Source: an uncultured Bacteroides sp. (GTDB lineage: Bacteria; Bacteroidota; Bacteroidia; Bacteroidales; Bacteroidaceae). Taken from it: 61,837 nt of DNA. Below, one piece after another: positions 43,247-53,433 of this stretch; position 1 is the first letter of the stretch, and each line of letters starts with the position of its first letter. The stretch covers positions 1 through 61,837 of the forward strand of contig CAMTPH010000004.1 in the NCBI GenBank assembly GCA_947074345.1, in the 5' to 3' direction. The notes under the pieces were generated by a model that was not told the origin of the DNA, did no database searches, and saw nothing but the letters and a program-made list of their open reading frames with translations. The position numbers and the translations under genes were made by a program.

Positions 43247-44806
43247 ATGAACATGAAAAGAATTAATCTTCTATTAGGTTTGTCACTTATGTTTTTGTTG
43301 GCAGTTGGATGTAACTGCTCTAAAACACAAGTTTCAGACAAAGGCACAAAATGGACATGGCAAAACGGTACAATTGTTACTGAAGAACCACAACGCCCAG
43401 CGGGACAAGAAAGCGTAATCGGACTAACTGCACCCAAAATGGATGGTGTACGTGTAGGATTCGTTGGACTTGGTATGCGTGGTCCTGGTGCTGTACAACG
43501 TTTCACTCACATTCCTGGTGTAGAAATTGTGGCTTTGTGCGACTATAATGAAGAAGCTGCAAACAATTGCCAAAAGTTTTTGAAAGCGGCATCAATGCCT
43601 AAAGCGGCTGTTTACTCGGGAGCAGAAGGTTATAAAGAACTTTGCGAACGCGATGATATTGATTTAGTATATATTGCTCCAGACTGGTTGCATCATTATC
43701 CAATTGCTGCTTATGCTATGGAGAATGGAAAGCACGTAGCTATCGAAGTGCCATCGGCAATGAACCTAGAAGAGTGCTGGAATCTTGTTGACTTAAGCGA
43801 AAAGACTCGTAAACATTGTTTCATCCTAGAGAACTGCTGTTACGACTGGTATGAAATGAATACATTGAACATGGCTCAACAAGGTGTGTTTGGTGAAGTA
43901 ATCCGTGCACAAGGTGCATACATCCACAATCTTGAACCATTCTGGGATCACTATTGGAAAGATGGTGAAAACGATAAACTTGGCTGGCGTTTAGATTTCA
44001 ATATGAAACACCGTGGTGATGTGTATGCTACTCATGGCCTTGGCCCTGTAGCACAAGCATTAGATATTCACCGTGGAGACCGTTTGAAAACATTGGTAGC
44101 AATGGATACTAAATCGGTGATAGGTAAAGAGTTGGTTGAACAACGTACAGGAGAAACTTGCAATGACTTCCGCAATGGTGACCACACTACTACATTGATG
44201 CGTACTGAAAACGGTAAGGTAATCGAAATTCAACACAACGTAATGACTCCTCAACCTTACAACCGTTTATATCAGTTGACTGGTACTAAAGGTTTCGCTA
44301 ACAAATACCCAACTCAAGGTTATGCTCTTGATGCTGCTCAAATGAATGCTGCTGGTGTAACTCCTGTTGTTGACAACTTAGATTCTCACCGTTTCTTGTC
44401 AAAAGATGATATGGATGCATTGGTAGATAAATACCGTCACCCAATCTTAGTGAAATATGGCGAAATGGCTAAGAAAGTTGGTGGACATGGTGGTATGGAC
44501 TTCATTATGGATGCTCGTTTAGTATATTGTTTGCAAAACGGTTTGCCTCTTGATATGGATGTATACGACATGGCTGAGTGGTGTAGTTTGGCAGAACTTG
44601 GCGAATTGTCAATGGATAATAACTGCGCTGCTGTAGCATTCCCTGACTTTACTCGTGGCGAATGGAACAAAGTGAAAGGTTATACCCATGCTTATGCATC
44701 TGCCGAAGATGAAGCTATTGCAGAAGCTAAAGCTGAGGCTTTCACTGCTCGTTTGAAAGAGCGTGGTGCTAAAGAATGGGCTGAAGTTGCTAAAGTGAAA
44801 AAATAA
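43247..44806 (+). CDS. GH109 family alpha-N-acetylgalactosaminidase (Gfo/Idh/MocA fold) lipoprotein
   Basis: A 519-residue lipoprotein (LAVGC, Cys22). The N-terminal Rossmann domain binds NAD with VGFVGLGMRG (about 70-79). The GH109-type block ATHGLGPVAQALDIHRGDRL (His263) and a conserved EIQHNVMTPQPYNRLYQLTG follow. GH109 enzymes remove alpha-linked GalNAc, for example from blood-group A structures, by an NAD-assisted elimination/addition mechanism. An ordinary sugar dehydrogenase is less likely because of export and the HGLGP motif. It is followed after 27 bases by a GH31 gene. Met1 and Met3 are both possible starts. Confidence 0.85.
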   Translation: MNMKRINLLLGLSLMFLLAVGCNCSKTQVSDKGTKWTWQNGTIVTEEPQRPAGQESVIGLTAPKMDGVRVGFVGLGMRGPGAVQRFTHIPGVEIVALCDYNEEAANNCQKFLKAASMPKAAVYSGAEGYKELCERDDIDLVYIAPDWLHHYPIAAYAMENGKHVAIEVPSAMNLEECWNLVDLSEKTRKHCFILENCCYDWYEMNTLNMAQQGVFGEVIRAQGAYIHNLEPFWDHYWKDGENDKLGWRLDFNMKHRGDVYATHGLGPVAQALDIHRGDRLKTLVAMDTKSVIGKELVEQRTGETCNDFRNGDHTTTLMRTENGKVIEIQHNVMTPQPYNRLYQLTGTKGFANKYPTQGYALDAAQMNAAGVTPVVDNLDSHRFLSKDDMDALVDKYRHPILVKYGEMAKKVGGHGGMDFIMDARLVYCLQNGLPLDMDVYDMAEWCSLAELGELSMDNNCAAVAFPDFTRGEWNKVKGYTHAYASAEDEAIAEAKAEAFTARLKERGAKEWAEVAKVKK

Positions 44807-44833
44807 TAATCTCGCATTAACCGATACTATAAT

Positions 44834-47800
44834 ATGAAGATAAGCAAAGTCACATGGTCGGCTTTGCTTTTCTTTTTTGTAGCTACTGCTCCTGTTACAC
44901 CAGGACAAGCTACAAATGGAAAAGCACCGATAAATAGGGCGAAAAGCGCTACGACAGTAAGAACTGTACGCCAAATAAACCCGACTACATTCGAAGTTAT
45001 TTATGCTGACTCTACTCGTTTGAGCATCGACTTCTACAGCGATCATATTGTTCGTCTGTTTCAAGATAATCAAGGAGGTATTATTCGTAATCCCAAAGCT
45101 ACTCCTCCGGCACAAATCTTAGTTGACAATCCACGTAAAGCGGTTGGCGATATTGATTTGATGGAACTGGATCACTTATTTACCATCACATCTAATGATG
45201 TAGAGATTGCTATCAATAAAGAGAACGGACTTTTTACTATACACGATTTAAACAAAGATAAACCGGTAGTTAGCTTGTTGCAACCTATCGACTTCTCTCC
45301 TAAAGCTGTTGAGTTGAAGTTGGAAGCACAACCCGATGAATACTTTTATGGTGGTGGGGTACAAAACGGCCGTTTCTCGCACAAAGGTAAGTTGATTGCT
45401 ATTGAGAATACTAACAACTGGACCGATGGTGGTGTGGCATCGCCAACTCCTTTCTATTGGTCTACAGGTGGATATGGCGTAATGTGGCATACCTTTAAGA
45501 AAGGGAAGTACGACTTTGGTGCAGATGTGCCTAATGAGGTGAAGCTAATGCACGAAACAGATTATCTTGATCTGTTTGTGATGATTAATGATACGCCTGT
45601 AGCATTGCTCAACGACTTCTATCAGCTTACCGGTCATCCTGTATTGATTCCTAAGTTCGGTTTCTATCAAGGACATCTCAATGCTTATAACCGCGACTAT
45701 TGGGCTGAAGATGAAAATGGTATTTTGTTTGAAGATGGCAAACGATATAAAGAGAGCCAAAAAGACAATGGGGGAGTGAAAGAATCGCTTAATGGCGAAT
45801 TAGATAATTACCAGTTCTCTGCTCGTGCTGTTATTGATAGATATCATGCAAACGATATGCCATTGGGTTGGGTATTGTCTAACGATGGATATGGTGCAGG
45901 TTATGGACAAACAGGTACGCTCGATGGTAATATACAGAACTTAAAAGAGTTTGGTGATTATGCGCGCGCACATGGTGTAGAGATTGGTCTTTGGACTCAA
46001 TCTGATTTGCATCCTAAACCCGGAATAGAGGCTCTATTGCAACGCGATATCGTGAAAGAGGTGCGCGATGCTGGGGTTAATGTATTGAAGACTGATGTGG
46101 CTTGGGTAGGTGCCGGATACTCTTTTGGCTTGAATGGAGTTGCCGATGTTGCCAACATCATGCCTTATTATGGTAACAATGCTCGTCCTTTCATTATATC
46201 GCTCGATGGTTGGGCTGGTACTCAACGATATGCTACTATTTGGTCGGGCGATCAAACGGGTGGTGAATGGGAGTATATTCGTTTTCATATTCCTACTTAT
46301 ATAGGTTCGGGACTTTCGGGACAACCTAACATCTCTTCTGATATGGACGGTATCTTCGGTGGAAAGAATGTTCCAGTCAACGTACGCGACTTTCAATGGA
46401 AGACATTTACGCCTATGCAACTCAATATGGATGGGTGGGGAGCTAATCCTAAATATCCACACATCCTCGATGAACCGGCTACCTCTATCAATCGTTGGTA
46501 TCTGAAATTGAAATCGGAGTTAATGCCTTATGCTTACACCATTGCTCAAGAGGCTATCGATGGTAAACCGATGATTCGTGCCATGTTCTTAGATTACGAT
46601 AATGAATATACACTAGGTACTGCTACTCGTTATCAGTTCTTATATGGTCCATCAATCTTGGTGGCTCCTATCTATCAGAATACAAGAATGGATGAGGCTG
46701 GTAATGATATCCGCAATGGCATCTATCTGCCCGAAGGCAATTGGGTAGATTACTTTACCGGCGAAGAGTATCAAGGTGGATGTGTCGTTAATCACTTTGA
46801 TGCACCCTTATGGAAACTACCTGTTTTTATTAAGCGTGGTGCAATCATCCCGATGACTAATCCGAATAATAATCCCAAAGAGATGGATAAGCATCAACGC
46901 ATCTATGAGTTGTATCCGTTTGGTGAAAGCTCATTTACCGAATACGATGATGATGGTTTGACAGAGGCTTATCGCTTGGGGCAATCGGCTACTACCATTA
47001 TCGGTTGCAATGAGCAGAATGGGAATGTGACTATCACTATTCAAACTACTAAAGGCGGATTTGATGGTATGGAGTATGAGAAGTCTACTTTGCTTCGCAT
47101 CAACACTACTGCTCAACCTAAAAAGATAAGTGCAAATGTAGGTGGTAAGAAGTTACAGCTTACTGAGGTCTACTCGTTGGATGATTTGAATGGTGGTGAG
47201 AACGTTTATTACTATGAAGAGTATCCCAACATGAATCAATTTGCTACACCTGGAACTCCCTTTGCGGAGGTGGTTGTAACAAAGAATCCTGTTATTCATG
47301 TGAAATTGGCTGCTACTGATGTTACTGCGAATGAAGTGAGAGTTGAATTGAAAGGATATGAATACAATCTACACAATCAACGTTTGCAAGCGGTAGGCGA
47401 TTTGACTACTCCTGAAATAGAAATCACAGAAGAAGCAATTGCCCCATACGCAATGACTCCTTCATGGAAGAAGGTTGATAATGCCGATTATTATGAGATT
47501 GATTTTAACGGTATGTACTATACACATATCATGGATACTTGTTTCTTATTTCAAGACTTAGATGTGCTGACTGACTATACCTTTAAAGTACGTGCTATCA
47601 ATCAAACAGGTGCTTCGGATTGGGGTGTGGCTACAGCCAAGACTAAATCTAACCCATTGGAGTTTGCTATCAAAGGCATTGTTGGCGAAACTTCTTGTGA
47701 TAACCAACCGGGACAGAATATCAATCGCCTATTTAACTTTGATGAGAAAGATTCATGGCATACTAAATGGCAAGCTAAAGCAGTTCCATTTGATGTAATC

Positions 47801-48670
47801 ATGGACTTGCGAAGCTATAATGTATTGGATAAGTTCCAATATTTACCTCGCACAAGTCGTGGCAATGGCATCTGGCAACAAGGTACTGTTTATTATAGTA
47901 TGGATAAGAAAGAGTGGCACGAGGCTGGTTCGTTTGAATGGGAAGGTACAGATGCGAGGACATTTGTATTCGAGAATCAACCTACTGCTCGTTATATCAA
48001 GGTAGCTATCAGCAAAGCGATTGGTGAATATGGATCGGGTAGGGAACTATATGTGTTCAAAGTGAAAGGTTCGGTAAGTTATCTGCCTGGTGATATCAAC
48101 CTAGATGGTAAGATTGATGAGAACGACTTGACTTCTTATTTAAACTATACCGGTTTGAGAACAGTGGATTCAGACTTCGATTATATCAGCAAAGGGGACT
48201 TAAACAACAATGGCTTGATTGATGCTTATGATATATCGGAAGTGGCTACTAAGTTGGATGGCGGTGTATCTAAAGAAAAGGGTACGAAACTTGATGGTGC
48301 TGTCACTTTTGTTATACCAAAGAAAAGTTATCAAGTAGGCGAAGTTGCTGAGTTGATTGTAAAAGGAGTTGGACTGCAATCGGTTAATGCAATTAGTTTG
48401 GCAATACCTTATGATGCGCAAAGTTGGGAGGTTGTAGGTGTTGAGGCTCCTCTATTGAATGGTATGCGTAACATGACAAATGATAGACTTCACAGCAACG
48501 GTGAGAAATCTCTCTATCCTACCTTTGTCAATATTGGCGATAAAGAGACTATCAATGGCAATGTTGATTTAATGACTATTCGTTTGAAAGCAAAACGCAA
48601 AGGTGTATTGAACATCAAACCAACCAATGGTGTGATTGTTGATAAGAACATGAATGCAATCGAGTTTTAA
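44834..48670 (+). CDS. Multidomain GH31 hydrolase with FN3, CBM32, dockerin and cohesin-like modules
   Basis: A 1278-residue secreted protein. N-terminal beta-sandwich (about 40-270); GH31 barrel (about 270-640) with a probable nucleophile Asp421 (VLKTDVAW) and acid/base Asp473 (WSGDQTGG); C-terminal sandwich (to about 780); fibronectin III (about 855-935); F5/8-type C/CBM32 (about 940-1080); two dockerin-like calcium loops (GDINLDGKIDENDL and GDLNNNGLIDAYDI, about 1085-1143); cohesin-like domain (about 1150-1278). This layout resembles GH31 alpha-N-acetylgalactosaminidases of gut bacteria rather than alpha-glucosidases, in line with the GH109 neighbour. Alpha-glucosidase or alpha-galactosidase activity remains possible. 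The signal peptide is present but the cleavage site is unclear. Confidence 0.88.
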   Translation: MKISKVTWSALLFFFVATAPVTPGQATNGKAPINRAKSATTVRTVRQINPTTFEVIYADSTRLSIDFYSDHIVRLFQDNQGGIIRNPKATPPAQILVDNPRKAVGDIDLMELDHLFTITSNDVEIAINKENGLFTIHDLNKDKPVVSLLQPIDFSPKAVELKLEAQPDEYFYGGGVQNGRFSHKGKLIAIENTNNWTDGGVASPTPFYWSTGGYGVMWHTFKKGKYDFGADVPNEVKLMHETDYLDLFVMINDTPVALLNDFYQLTGHPVLIPKFGFYQGHLNAYNRDYWAEDENGILFEDGKRYKESQKDNGGVKESLNGELDNYQFSARAVIDRYHANDMPLGWVLSNDGYGAGYGQTGTLDGNIQNLKEFGDYARAHGVEIGLWTQSDLHPKPGIEALLQRDIVKEVRDAGVNVLKTDVAWVGAGYSFGLNGVADVANIMPYYGNNARPFIISLDGWAGTQRYATIWSGDQTGGEWEYIRFHIPTYIGSGLSGQPNISSDMDGIFGGKNVPVNVRDFQWKTFTPMQLNMDGWGANPKYPHILDEPATSINRWYLKLKSELMPYAYTIAQEAIDGKPMIRAMFLDYDNEYTLGTATRYQFLYGPSILVAPIYQNTRMDEAGNDIRNGIYLPEGNWVDYFTGEEYQGGCVVNHFDAPLWKLPVFIKRGAIIPMTNPNNNPKEMDKHQRIYELYPFGESSFTEYDDDGLTEAYRLGQSATTIIGCNEQNGNVTITIQTTKGGFDGMEYEKSTLLRINTTAQPKKISANVGGKKLQLTEVYSLDDLNGGENVYYYEEYPNMNQFATPGTPFAEVVVTKNPVIHVKLAATDVTANEVRVELKGYEYNLHNQRLQAVGDLTTPEIEITEEAIAPYAMTPSWKKVDNADYYEIDFNGMYYTHIMDTCFLFQDLDVLTDYTFKVRAINQTGASDWGVATAKTKSNPLEFAIKGIVGETSCDNQPGQNINRLFNFDEKDSWHTKWQAKAVPFDVIMDLRSYNVLDKFQYLPRTSRGNGIWQQGTVYYSMDKKEWHEAGSFEWEGTDARTFVFENQPTARYIKVAISKAIGEYGSGRELYVFKVKGSVSYLPGDINLDGKIDENDLTSYLNYTGLRTVDSDFDYISKGDLNNNGLIDAYDISEVATKLDGGVSKEKGTKLDGAVTFVIPKKSYQVGEVAELIVKGVGLQSVNAISLAIPYDAQSWEVVGVEAPLLNGMRNMTNDRLHSNGEKSLYPTFVNIGDKETINGNVDLMTIRLKAKRKGVLNIKPTNGVIVDKNMNAIEF

Positions 48671-48692
48671 CTTGTATTGGATATTATAAAAT

Positions 48693-48724
48693 TAGCCCCG
48701 TAAGAGAGGAATCTTACGGGGCTA
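48693..48724. terminator. Bidirectional terminator between convergent GH31 and GH29 genes
   Basis: A perfect 13-base stem, TAGCCCCGTAAGA (48693-48705) with TCTTACGGGGCTA (48712-48724), with a 6-base loop and short A/T flanks. Confidence 0.85.
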
Positions 48725-48747
48725 GTTGCTTTTATTAGGTATCTATT

Positions 48748-50970
48748 TTAGAATACATCAATCTCGGCAACGGCTACAACCGGTTTATGGTCGGTGGTAT
48801 TGGTTACTAAGAAACGTACATAACGAGCGTTGATCTTATTCTTCAAGTAGAAGTAGCGTTTACTAGGATCGTTCACCAAGTTGCCAAAGTAGAACTCTTC
48901 TACATCTTTCCACTTCTTGCCATCTTTGCTAATTTGCAATGTTCCGTTAGACATCATACCCGATGAATTGCGTGTTTGAGGTGTGTAAGCGAAACCGCTT
49001 ATCTCACGGTTCTTACCTAAATCGAATGCAATAGATAGAGGGAACTTGTCATCTTTAGACTTCCAGTAGCTCTTGCTGTTCTCATCCATAGCCAATGTTG
49101 CAGGATGCTTCTCATCTTCGCTACTTGCTGCAAGTAGTTTCCAGTTATTCTTGTTCCAACCCATGCGTTGAGTAAGCAATGCTCCTGTTTCGCCATTCAA
49201 TTCAGAGATAGCTTTCAGCTCTCCGTTTTCCATTGTGAATGGTTGGGTGTAAAGTGTAGAGTTGATAGTTGGTTCGCTACCATCGGTTGTATAATAAATC
49301 TTGAAACCTTGATTCAAGTTACCAGCTGTATCTTCGCCATGAGCTTTCCAACCAAAGTTCTGTTGGAATGGAGTGATACTAACCAATCCATTGACGTCTT
49401 TGGTTGCTTGCAAACGTGGAGGGCGAGCTTGATAATGATAAGCTGCTACGGTTGCCAATGTAGGATCAAAGCGAGATTCCAATACACGAACGCGTATCTT
49501 ATTGGTTGTAACATCAGGGAAACGAAGAATACGCTTATAGCCAATGTTGGTACTTTGAGCTATCTCTTTCCATTGACCATTAATGTAAGCATCTACTGCA
49601 AACTTTTCGATACGTTCGCTATGTGTTTTAACCGACTCTTGCAATGCCAATCGATTGAAAGTAATAGGTTGCGGAGAAGTGATTTCTATCTCTCTCTGTC
49701 CGTTGCTCATCAATAGATAAGTATCAGTTTGTCCATCGAGTACTTGTGCCGGACCATTGGCTCCTTGCAATAGATTGTTGCTATATGTTTCGTTGATGCG
49801 TTTACCAACTTCGCGCAACACAGCTACATCTTTCGCAGGAAGTTTGCCTTCGCGGTTAGGTGGTATGTTGAGCATAAAGATAGAGTTGCCGCCAACTGCA
49901 CGTTCGTATATATCGAATACATCATCAGCACTGCGAACTTGTTGCAATGAGTCATCGCGGTAGAACCATCCTTCGCGAATAGAGGTGTTGGTTTCAGCTG
50001 GTTGATAGTGGATGTAAGGCGCTTTGTAAAGTACTTCGCGACTTCCTAAATCGTAATCCGTCATATCAGGAAACGAGTTCATGGTTTGAGGATCGTCTTG
50101 ATAGGCTATTACATTCCATTCAGTATTACGTGTTCCACCACTTTCGTTACCACACCAACGAGCATCTTCGCGACCAAATACATATGCATCAGGTGCAAGC
50201 TCATGGATTAATGTTTTCCATGCAGCATAATCGTATGTCTGTCCACCCTTTGTTTTAGGATGAGCACCATCCAACCATATTTCGTGTACTGGTCCATACT
50301 CTGTTAAACATTCAAATAATTGATTTAAGTAGTACTCATTGTAATCGTCTACTTCAAACTCAAAGGTCTTCTTATTGTCAAACGGTCTACCAGGAATCTC
50401 TCTTGGAATGGTTTTCAATGTCTTTTTGCTTAAGTTACCATACAGCCCTTCTTCATTCTCGATTTGATAAAGATCGGCAGGTGATAAATAAACGCCTAGC
50501 TTCATGCCGTATTTTTGGCAAGACTGAGAAAGATCTTTAAGAATATCTCCCTTTCCATTTTGGAAGTCAGTAGACATAACACCATGTTTGGTATAGCGGC
50601 TTTGCCATAATACAAAACCATCGTGATGTTTGGCAGTAAGAACAACCATCTTCATGCCTGCTGCTTGTAGTGCTTTTACCCATTGGTCGGTATCAAGCTC
50701 TTTCAAGTCAAATACTTTAGGGTCTTCTTTGCCATCTCCCCATTCAAGTCGGGTAAAGGTGTTGGGACCAATGTGGATGAATGCGATAAATTCATTCTCC
50801 ATCGCTGCTGCCTGTTTACGGTTTGGTACAACATGCACAGCCTTCTCTAAAATAGTTTGTTGCGTGTCGGCCGTATTAATCTTGTAAGTGTTTTGTAACG
50901 GCCAATTTGTGTTTTGCCCATAAGTTGCAGTCGCTGCAATTAATCCGAGCATTAAGGTAAATTTCTTCAT
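48748..50970 (-). CDS. GH29 alpha-L-fucosidase with F5/8-type C domains
   Basis: A 740-residue exported enzyme. Signal peptide to about residue 19; GH29 barrel (about 40-400) with WQSRYTKHG, the KHHDGF motif (114-119) and the catalytic nucleophile Asp234 in HEIWLDGAHP; a discoidin/CBM32-like domain (about 410-515); a chitobiase C-terminal-like beta domain (about 525-610, IYYTTDGSEPT); a second F5/8 type C domain (about 615-740). It removes terminal alpha-fucose, and this layout is common in GH29 enzymes acting on alpha-1,3/1,4-fucose of host glycans. It lies 38 bases downstream of the antiporter gene on the same strand, so read-through is possible. Confidence 0.93.
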   Translation of the reverse strand: MKKFTLMLGLIAATATYGQNTNWPLQNTYKINTADTQQTILEKAVHVVPNRKQAAAMENEFIAFIHIGPNTFTRLEWGDGKEDPKVFDLKELDTDQWVKALQAAGMKMVVLTAKHHDGFVLWQSRYTKHGVMSTDFQNGKGDILKDLSQSCQKYGMKLGVYLSPADLYQIENEEGLYGNLSKKTLKTIPREIPGRPFDNKKTFEFEVDDYNEYYLNQLFECLTEYGPVHEIWLDGAHPKTKGGQTYDYAAWKTLIHELAPDAYVFGREDARWCGNESGGTRNTEWNVIAYQDDPQTMNSFPDMTDYDLGSREVLYKAPYIHYQPAETNTSIREGWFYRDDSLQQVRSADDVFDIYERAVGGNSIFMLNIPPNREGKLPAKDVAVLREVGKRINETYSNNLLQGANGPAQVLDGQTDTYLLMSNGQREIEITSPQPITFNRLALQESVKTHSERIEKFAVDAYINGQWKEIAQSTNIGYKRILRFPDVTTNKIRVRVLESRFDPTLATVAAYHYQARPPRLQATKDVNGLVSITPFQQNFGWKAHGEDTAGNLNQGFKIYYTTDGSEPTINSTLYTQPFTMENGELKAISELNGETGALLTQRMGWNKNNWKLLAASSEDEKHPATLAMDENSKSYWKSKDDKFPLSIAFDLGKNREISGFAYTPQTRNSSGMMSNGTLQISKDGKKWKDVEEFYFGNLVNDPSKRYFYLKNKINARYVRFLVTNTTDHKPVVAVAEIDVF

Positions 50971-51008
50971 GTGTTTCGATTCGATTGTTAGTTTAAAAAA
51001 TGATTAGT

Positions 51009-53081
51009 TTATATTTTGGTTTCGTTAGTTAGTTGATTGCGTTTACCCACTTCATCGAGCAAATTCGATTCTTCTTCGTCTGTGAACATCCCCGATACTA
51101 CCATTTCGCGTAGTAATTGTCGCTCCTTGCTGAGTAGCATACGCTTGGCTTTCTTGTTGACTGCCATCTTGAAAGCAATGGGGAAGTTATTCTCTAATAT
51201 TAGGAATTGTCTTTCGGCTGCTTCAATGTTGCTATTAATCTCGTTAATGATATTGTCGATGCTATTAATCTCCTCTTCTTTAAATTCGGGTGATAGTTTT
51301 AAATCGCCGGCAGTTTTTAAAGAGTCGCGTTGAACCAAAATGAATGCGCGTAAGAAGTCATAATCATCAATGATTTTGTTTCTAAAGAAGTTAATAAAGA
51401 TTTTATTTGATTTCATTAGTTTGATTTGCAATGAAGTCTTCACTCCAAACGTGCTAAAGTACTTTTGCATTTCCGTAAATGGAAGTTTACCGTCTGAATC
51501 ATCTAACTCTTCAATCACATCAGATATGTTATTCCGTGCAAATGGTGATATAATCCCTTCTTGATATAGTGAAGAACAACACGATAATTGTTGTTGCATT
51601 AATCTACGACGGATGATTGCAATCACAGATTCTAAAGGCAATGAATCGTGAACGATAGGGTTAGTGCCTACGGCAGGTAAGTATGATTTTAGTTTATCCC
51701 AATCTACATTGTCCATGAAGTCCCCCTTTTTAAGTTCATCAAAGGCCTCTTGTGTTTTTTGTTGATAAATCATCTTCATGTTGTATTCTAATAGTTCTTT
51801 CGACGAAGACTTTGGTACCATCTTCATCTTCTTCAAGAACCACCCCATTGTTGTTGCATTGACGAGCAATGTCAAAGTTACGATACCACCTGTTAGAAAC
51901 AAGATTTGATGGCGTATATCTTGTGGGATTGATGGCGTGTAGAATGCTACTAATGCTAATGTTAATCCAACAGCACCACGTAGGCCACTCCAACTCAAAA
52001 CTATAGCTTCGCGCGCTTTCAATCCGTAATTAATCTTGCGCATGATGGGAAAGAATAAGAAAACCATGATAAGTCGTATTATATTGACTCCAATGTATGC
52101 AATGGCAAGTATGCCTAAATCGTGCCAATATAGATCGCACTTCATAGCAATGAGCAAACCTACAATGATAAAGATGAGTGTGTTGGCTATATATCCCATC
52201 AGCTCCCAGAAATTGCGAATGAATGTATTCACCTTTGGACGTAGTTGGGTGGTGCCTTTGTAGGCTATATACAATCCGAATGTAACTAATGCAATTACTC
52301 CCGAAACTTGAAATACACTATTGGCCACATAAAACAATATGTAGGCTGCTATAATCATTACTGTACTTTGTATCACAGCATCGGCTTTCGATCTGCGTGC
52401 AAGCCACATGCTCAAAGCTCCGGTAATATATCCTGTTGCAACTGCTCCAAATATGATGATGATGAAATTGACCACAGGATTGTAAGGCAGTCCTCCTTTT
52501 GTGAAATGACCAAAGAAAAGCATGAAGAATAAGATACCTGTACCGTCGTTCAGCATCGATTCTGAATCAACCAACGTAGAGAACTTTCTACTTGTTTTTA
52601 GTTCTTCGAGCAATGCTACTACCGCTACGGGGTCTGTGGCCGAAATCAATGCCCCAAACATTAATGCGGCTGTCCAACTCCAATGGGCATAGGTGGGGTA
52701 AAAGTAACTTAACAACATTATCAATCCACCAGTAAGTATCAATGCAACGACTAGTCCTGGTATGGCCAATATATTGGCATTAATAAATGTCTTTTTAAAT
52801 GTGTGTATATTGAGATTGAGTGCGGCTTCGAATATTAAAATAGGAAGGAAGAAGTATAGTATGATTTCAGGATCCATGCTGCCTATCGACTCTAAAGCTA
52901 AATCCATGTAATGTGGGATGTGGATTACATTAAAGCGAAAGCAAAATCCAAATGCTATACCCAAAATGAATAGTGCTACTGTGTATGGTACAAAAGTACG
53001 CTTCATTATCAACTTCAGTATTACACCCACAAGAAGGCTTAATACGATAAATACCATTAAAGAAATTACACTACTTCCCAT
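51009..53081 (-). CDS. CPA1-family Na+/H+ antiporter with long cytosolic tail
   Basis: A 690-residue cation:proton antiporter. About 12-13 membrane helices (to about residue 415) carry the CPA1 signature SATDPVAVVALLEEL with the transport Asp, and the ESMLNDGTGILFF block. The C-terminal about 270 residues are hydrophilic and helical, without a TrkA-C or cNMP domain that I recognise, and may regulate activity. It should exchange Na+ (or K+) for H+ at the inner membrane. A consensus -7 box lies at 53114-53121. GH29 follows after 38 bases, an unusual partner. Confidence 0.92.
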   Translation of the reverse strand: MGSSVISLMVFIVLSLLVGVILKLIMKRTFVPYTVALFILGIAFGFCFRFNVIHIPHYMDLALESIGSMDPEIILYFFLPILIFEAALNLNIHTFKKTFINANILAIPGLVVALILTGGLIMLLSYFYPTYAHWSWTAALMFGALISATDPVAVVALLEELKTSRKFSTLVDSESMLNDGTGILFFMLFFGHFTKGGLPYNPVVNFIIIIFGAVATGYITGALSMWLARRSKADAVIQSTVMIIAAYILFYVANSVFQVSGVIALVTFGLYIAYKGTTQLRPKVNTFIRNFWELMGYIANTLIFIIVGLLIAMKCDLYWHDLGILAIAYIGVNIIRLIMVFLFFPIMRKINYGLKAREAIVLSWSGLRGAVGLTLALVAFYTPSIPQDIRHQILFLTGGIVTLTLLVNATTMGWFLKKMKMVPKSSSKELLEYNMKMIYQQKTQEAFDELKKGDFMDNVDWDKLKSYLPAVGTNPIVHDSLPLESVIAIIRRRLMQQQLSCCSSLYQEGIISPFARNNISDVIEELDDSDGKLPFTEMQKYFSTFGVKTSLQIKLMKSNKIFINFFRNKIIDDYDFLRAFILVQRDSLKTAGDLKLSPEFKEEEINSIDNIINEINSNIEAAERQFLILENNFPIAFKMAVNKKAKRMLLSKERQLLREMVVSGMFTDEEESNLLDEVGKRNQLTNETKI

Positions 53082-53113
53082 AAAGCAATAGATTGGTTAA
53101 TTATTGATTACAC

Positions 53114-53121
53114 AAAGATAA
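53114..53121 (-). promoter_or_regulatory. -7 box for the antiporter gene
   Basis: On the minus strand it reads TATCTTTG followed by TG, a perfect TAnnTTTG match. The leader would be about 28 bases. Confidence 0.65.
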
Positions 53122-53433
53122 CTGTTTGATTTATCTTTTCATAACGTATATTTTATAATTTACACCAACATGTATTGTATATATAATGATTTCTAACTTT
53201 CGTAGCGAATACTGAGTTAGTCTGTTAGGAAGTCGTGGTTTCTATATTGGGAGTTGGTTTATGGGTGTGTTGGTCGTGGTTACTATTTAGCGCAATGGTT
53301 CTCATTTAATGCGATGCTCTAGACTGAGTTTTATTGAATATACATCATCTGTAACTCACTATGATAGTACAAAAAGTAAGTTCTATAGGTCATCTATAGC
53401 TTTATAAAAAGTAGTTCATTAATAAACATATTG

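Noticed and set aside
43247..44806. Ordinary Gfo/Idh/MocA sugar dehydrogenase
   Set aside because: Lipoprotein export, the HGLGP motif and the GH31 partner fit GH109 better, although the fold is the same.
49168..49716. Plus-strand frame inside the GH29 gene
   Set aside because: It is antisense to a well-conserved enzyme and resembles no family.
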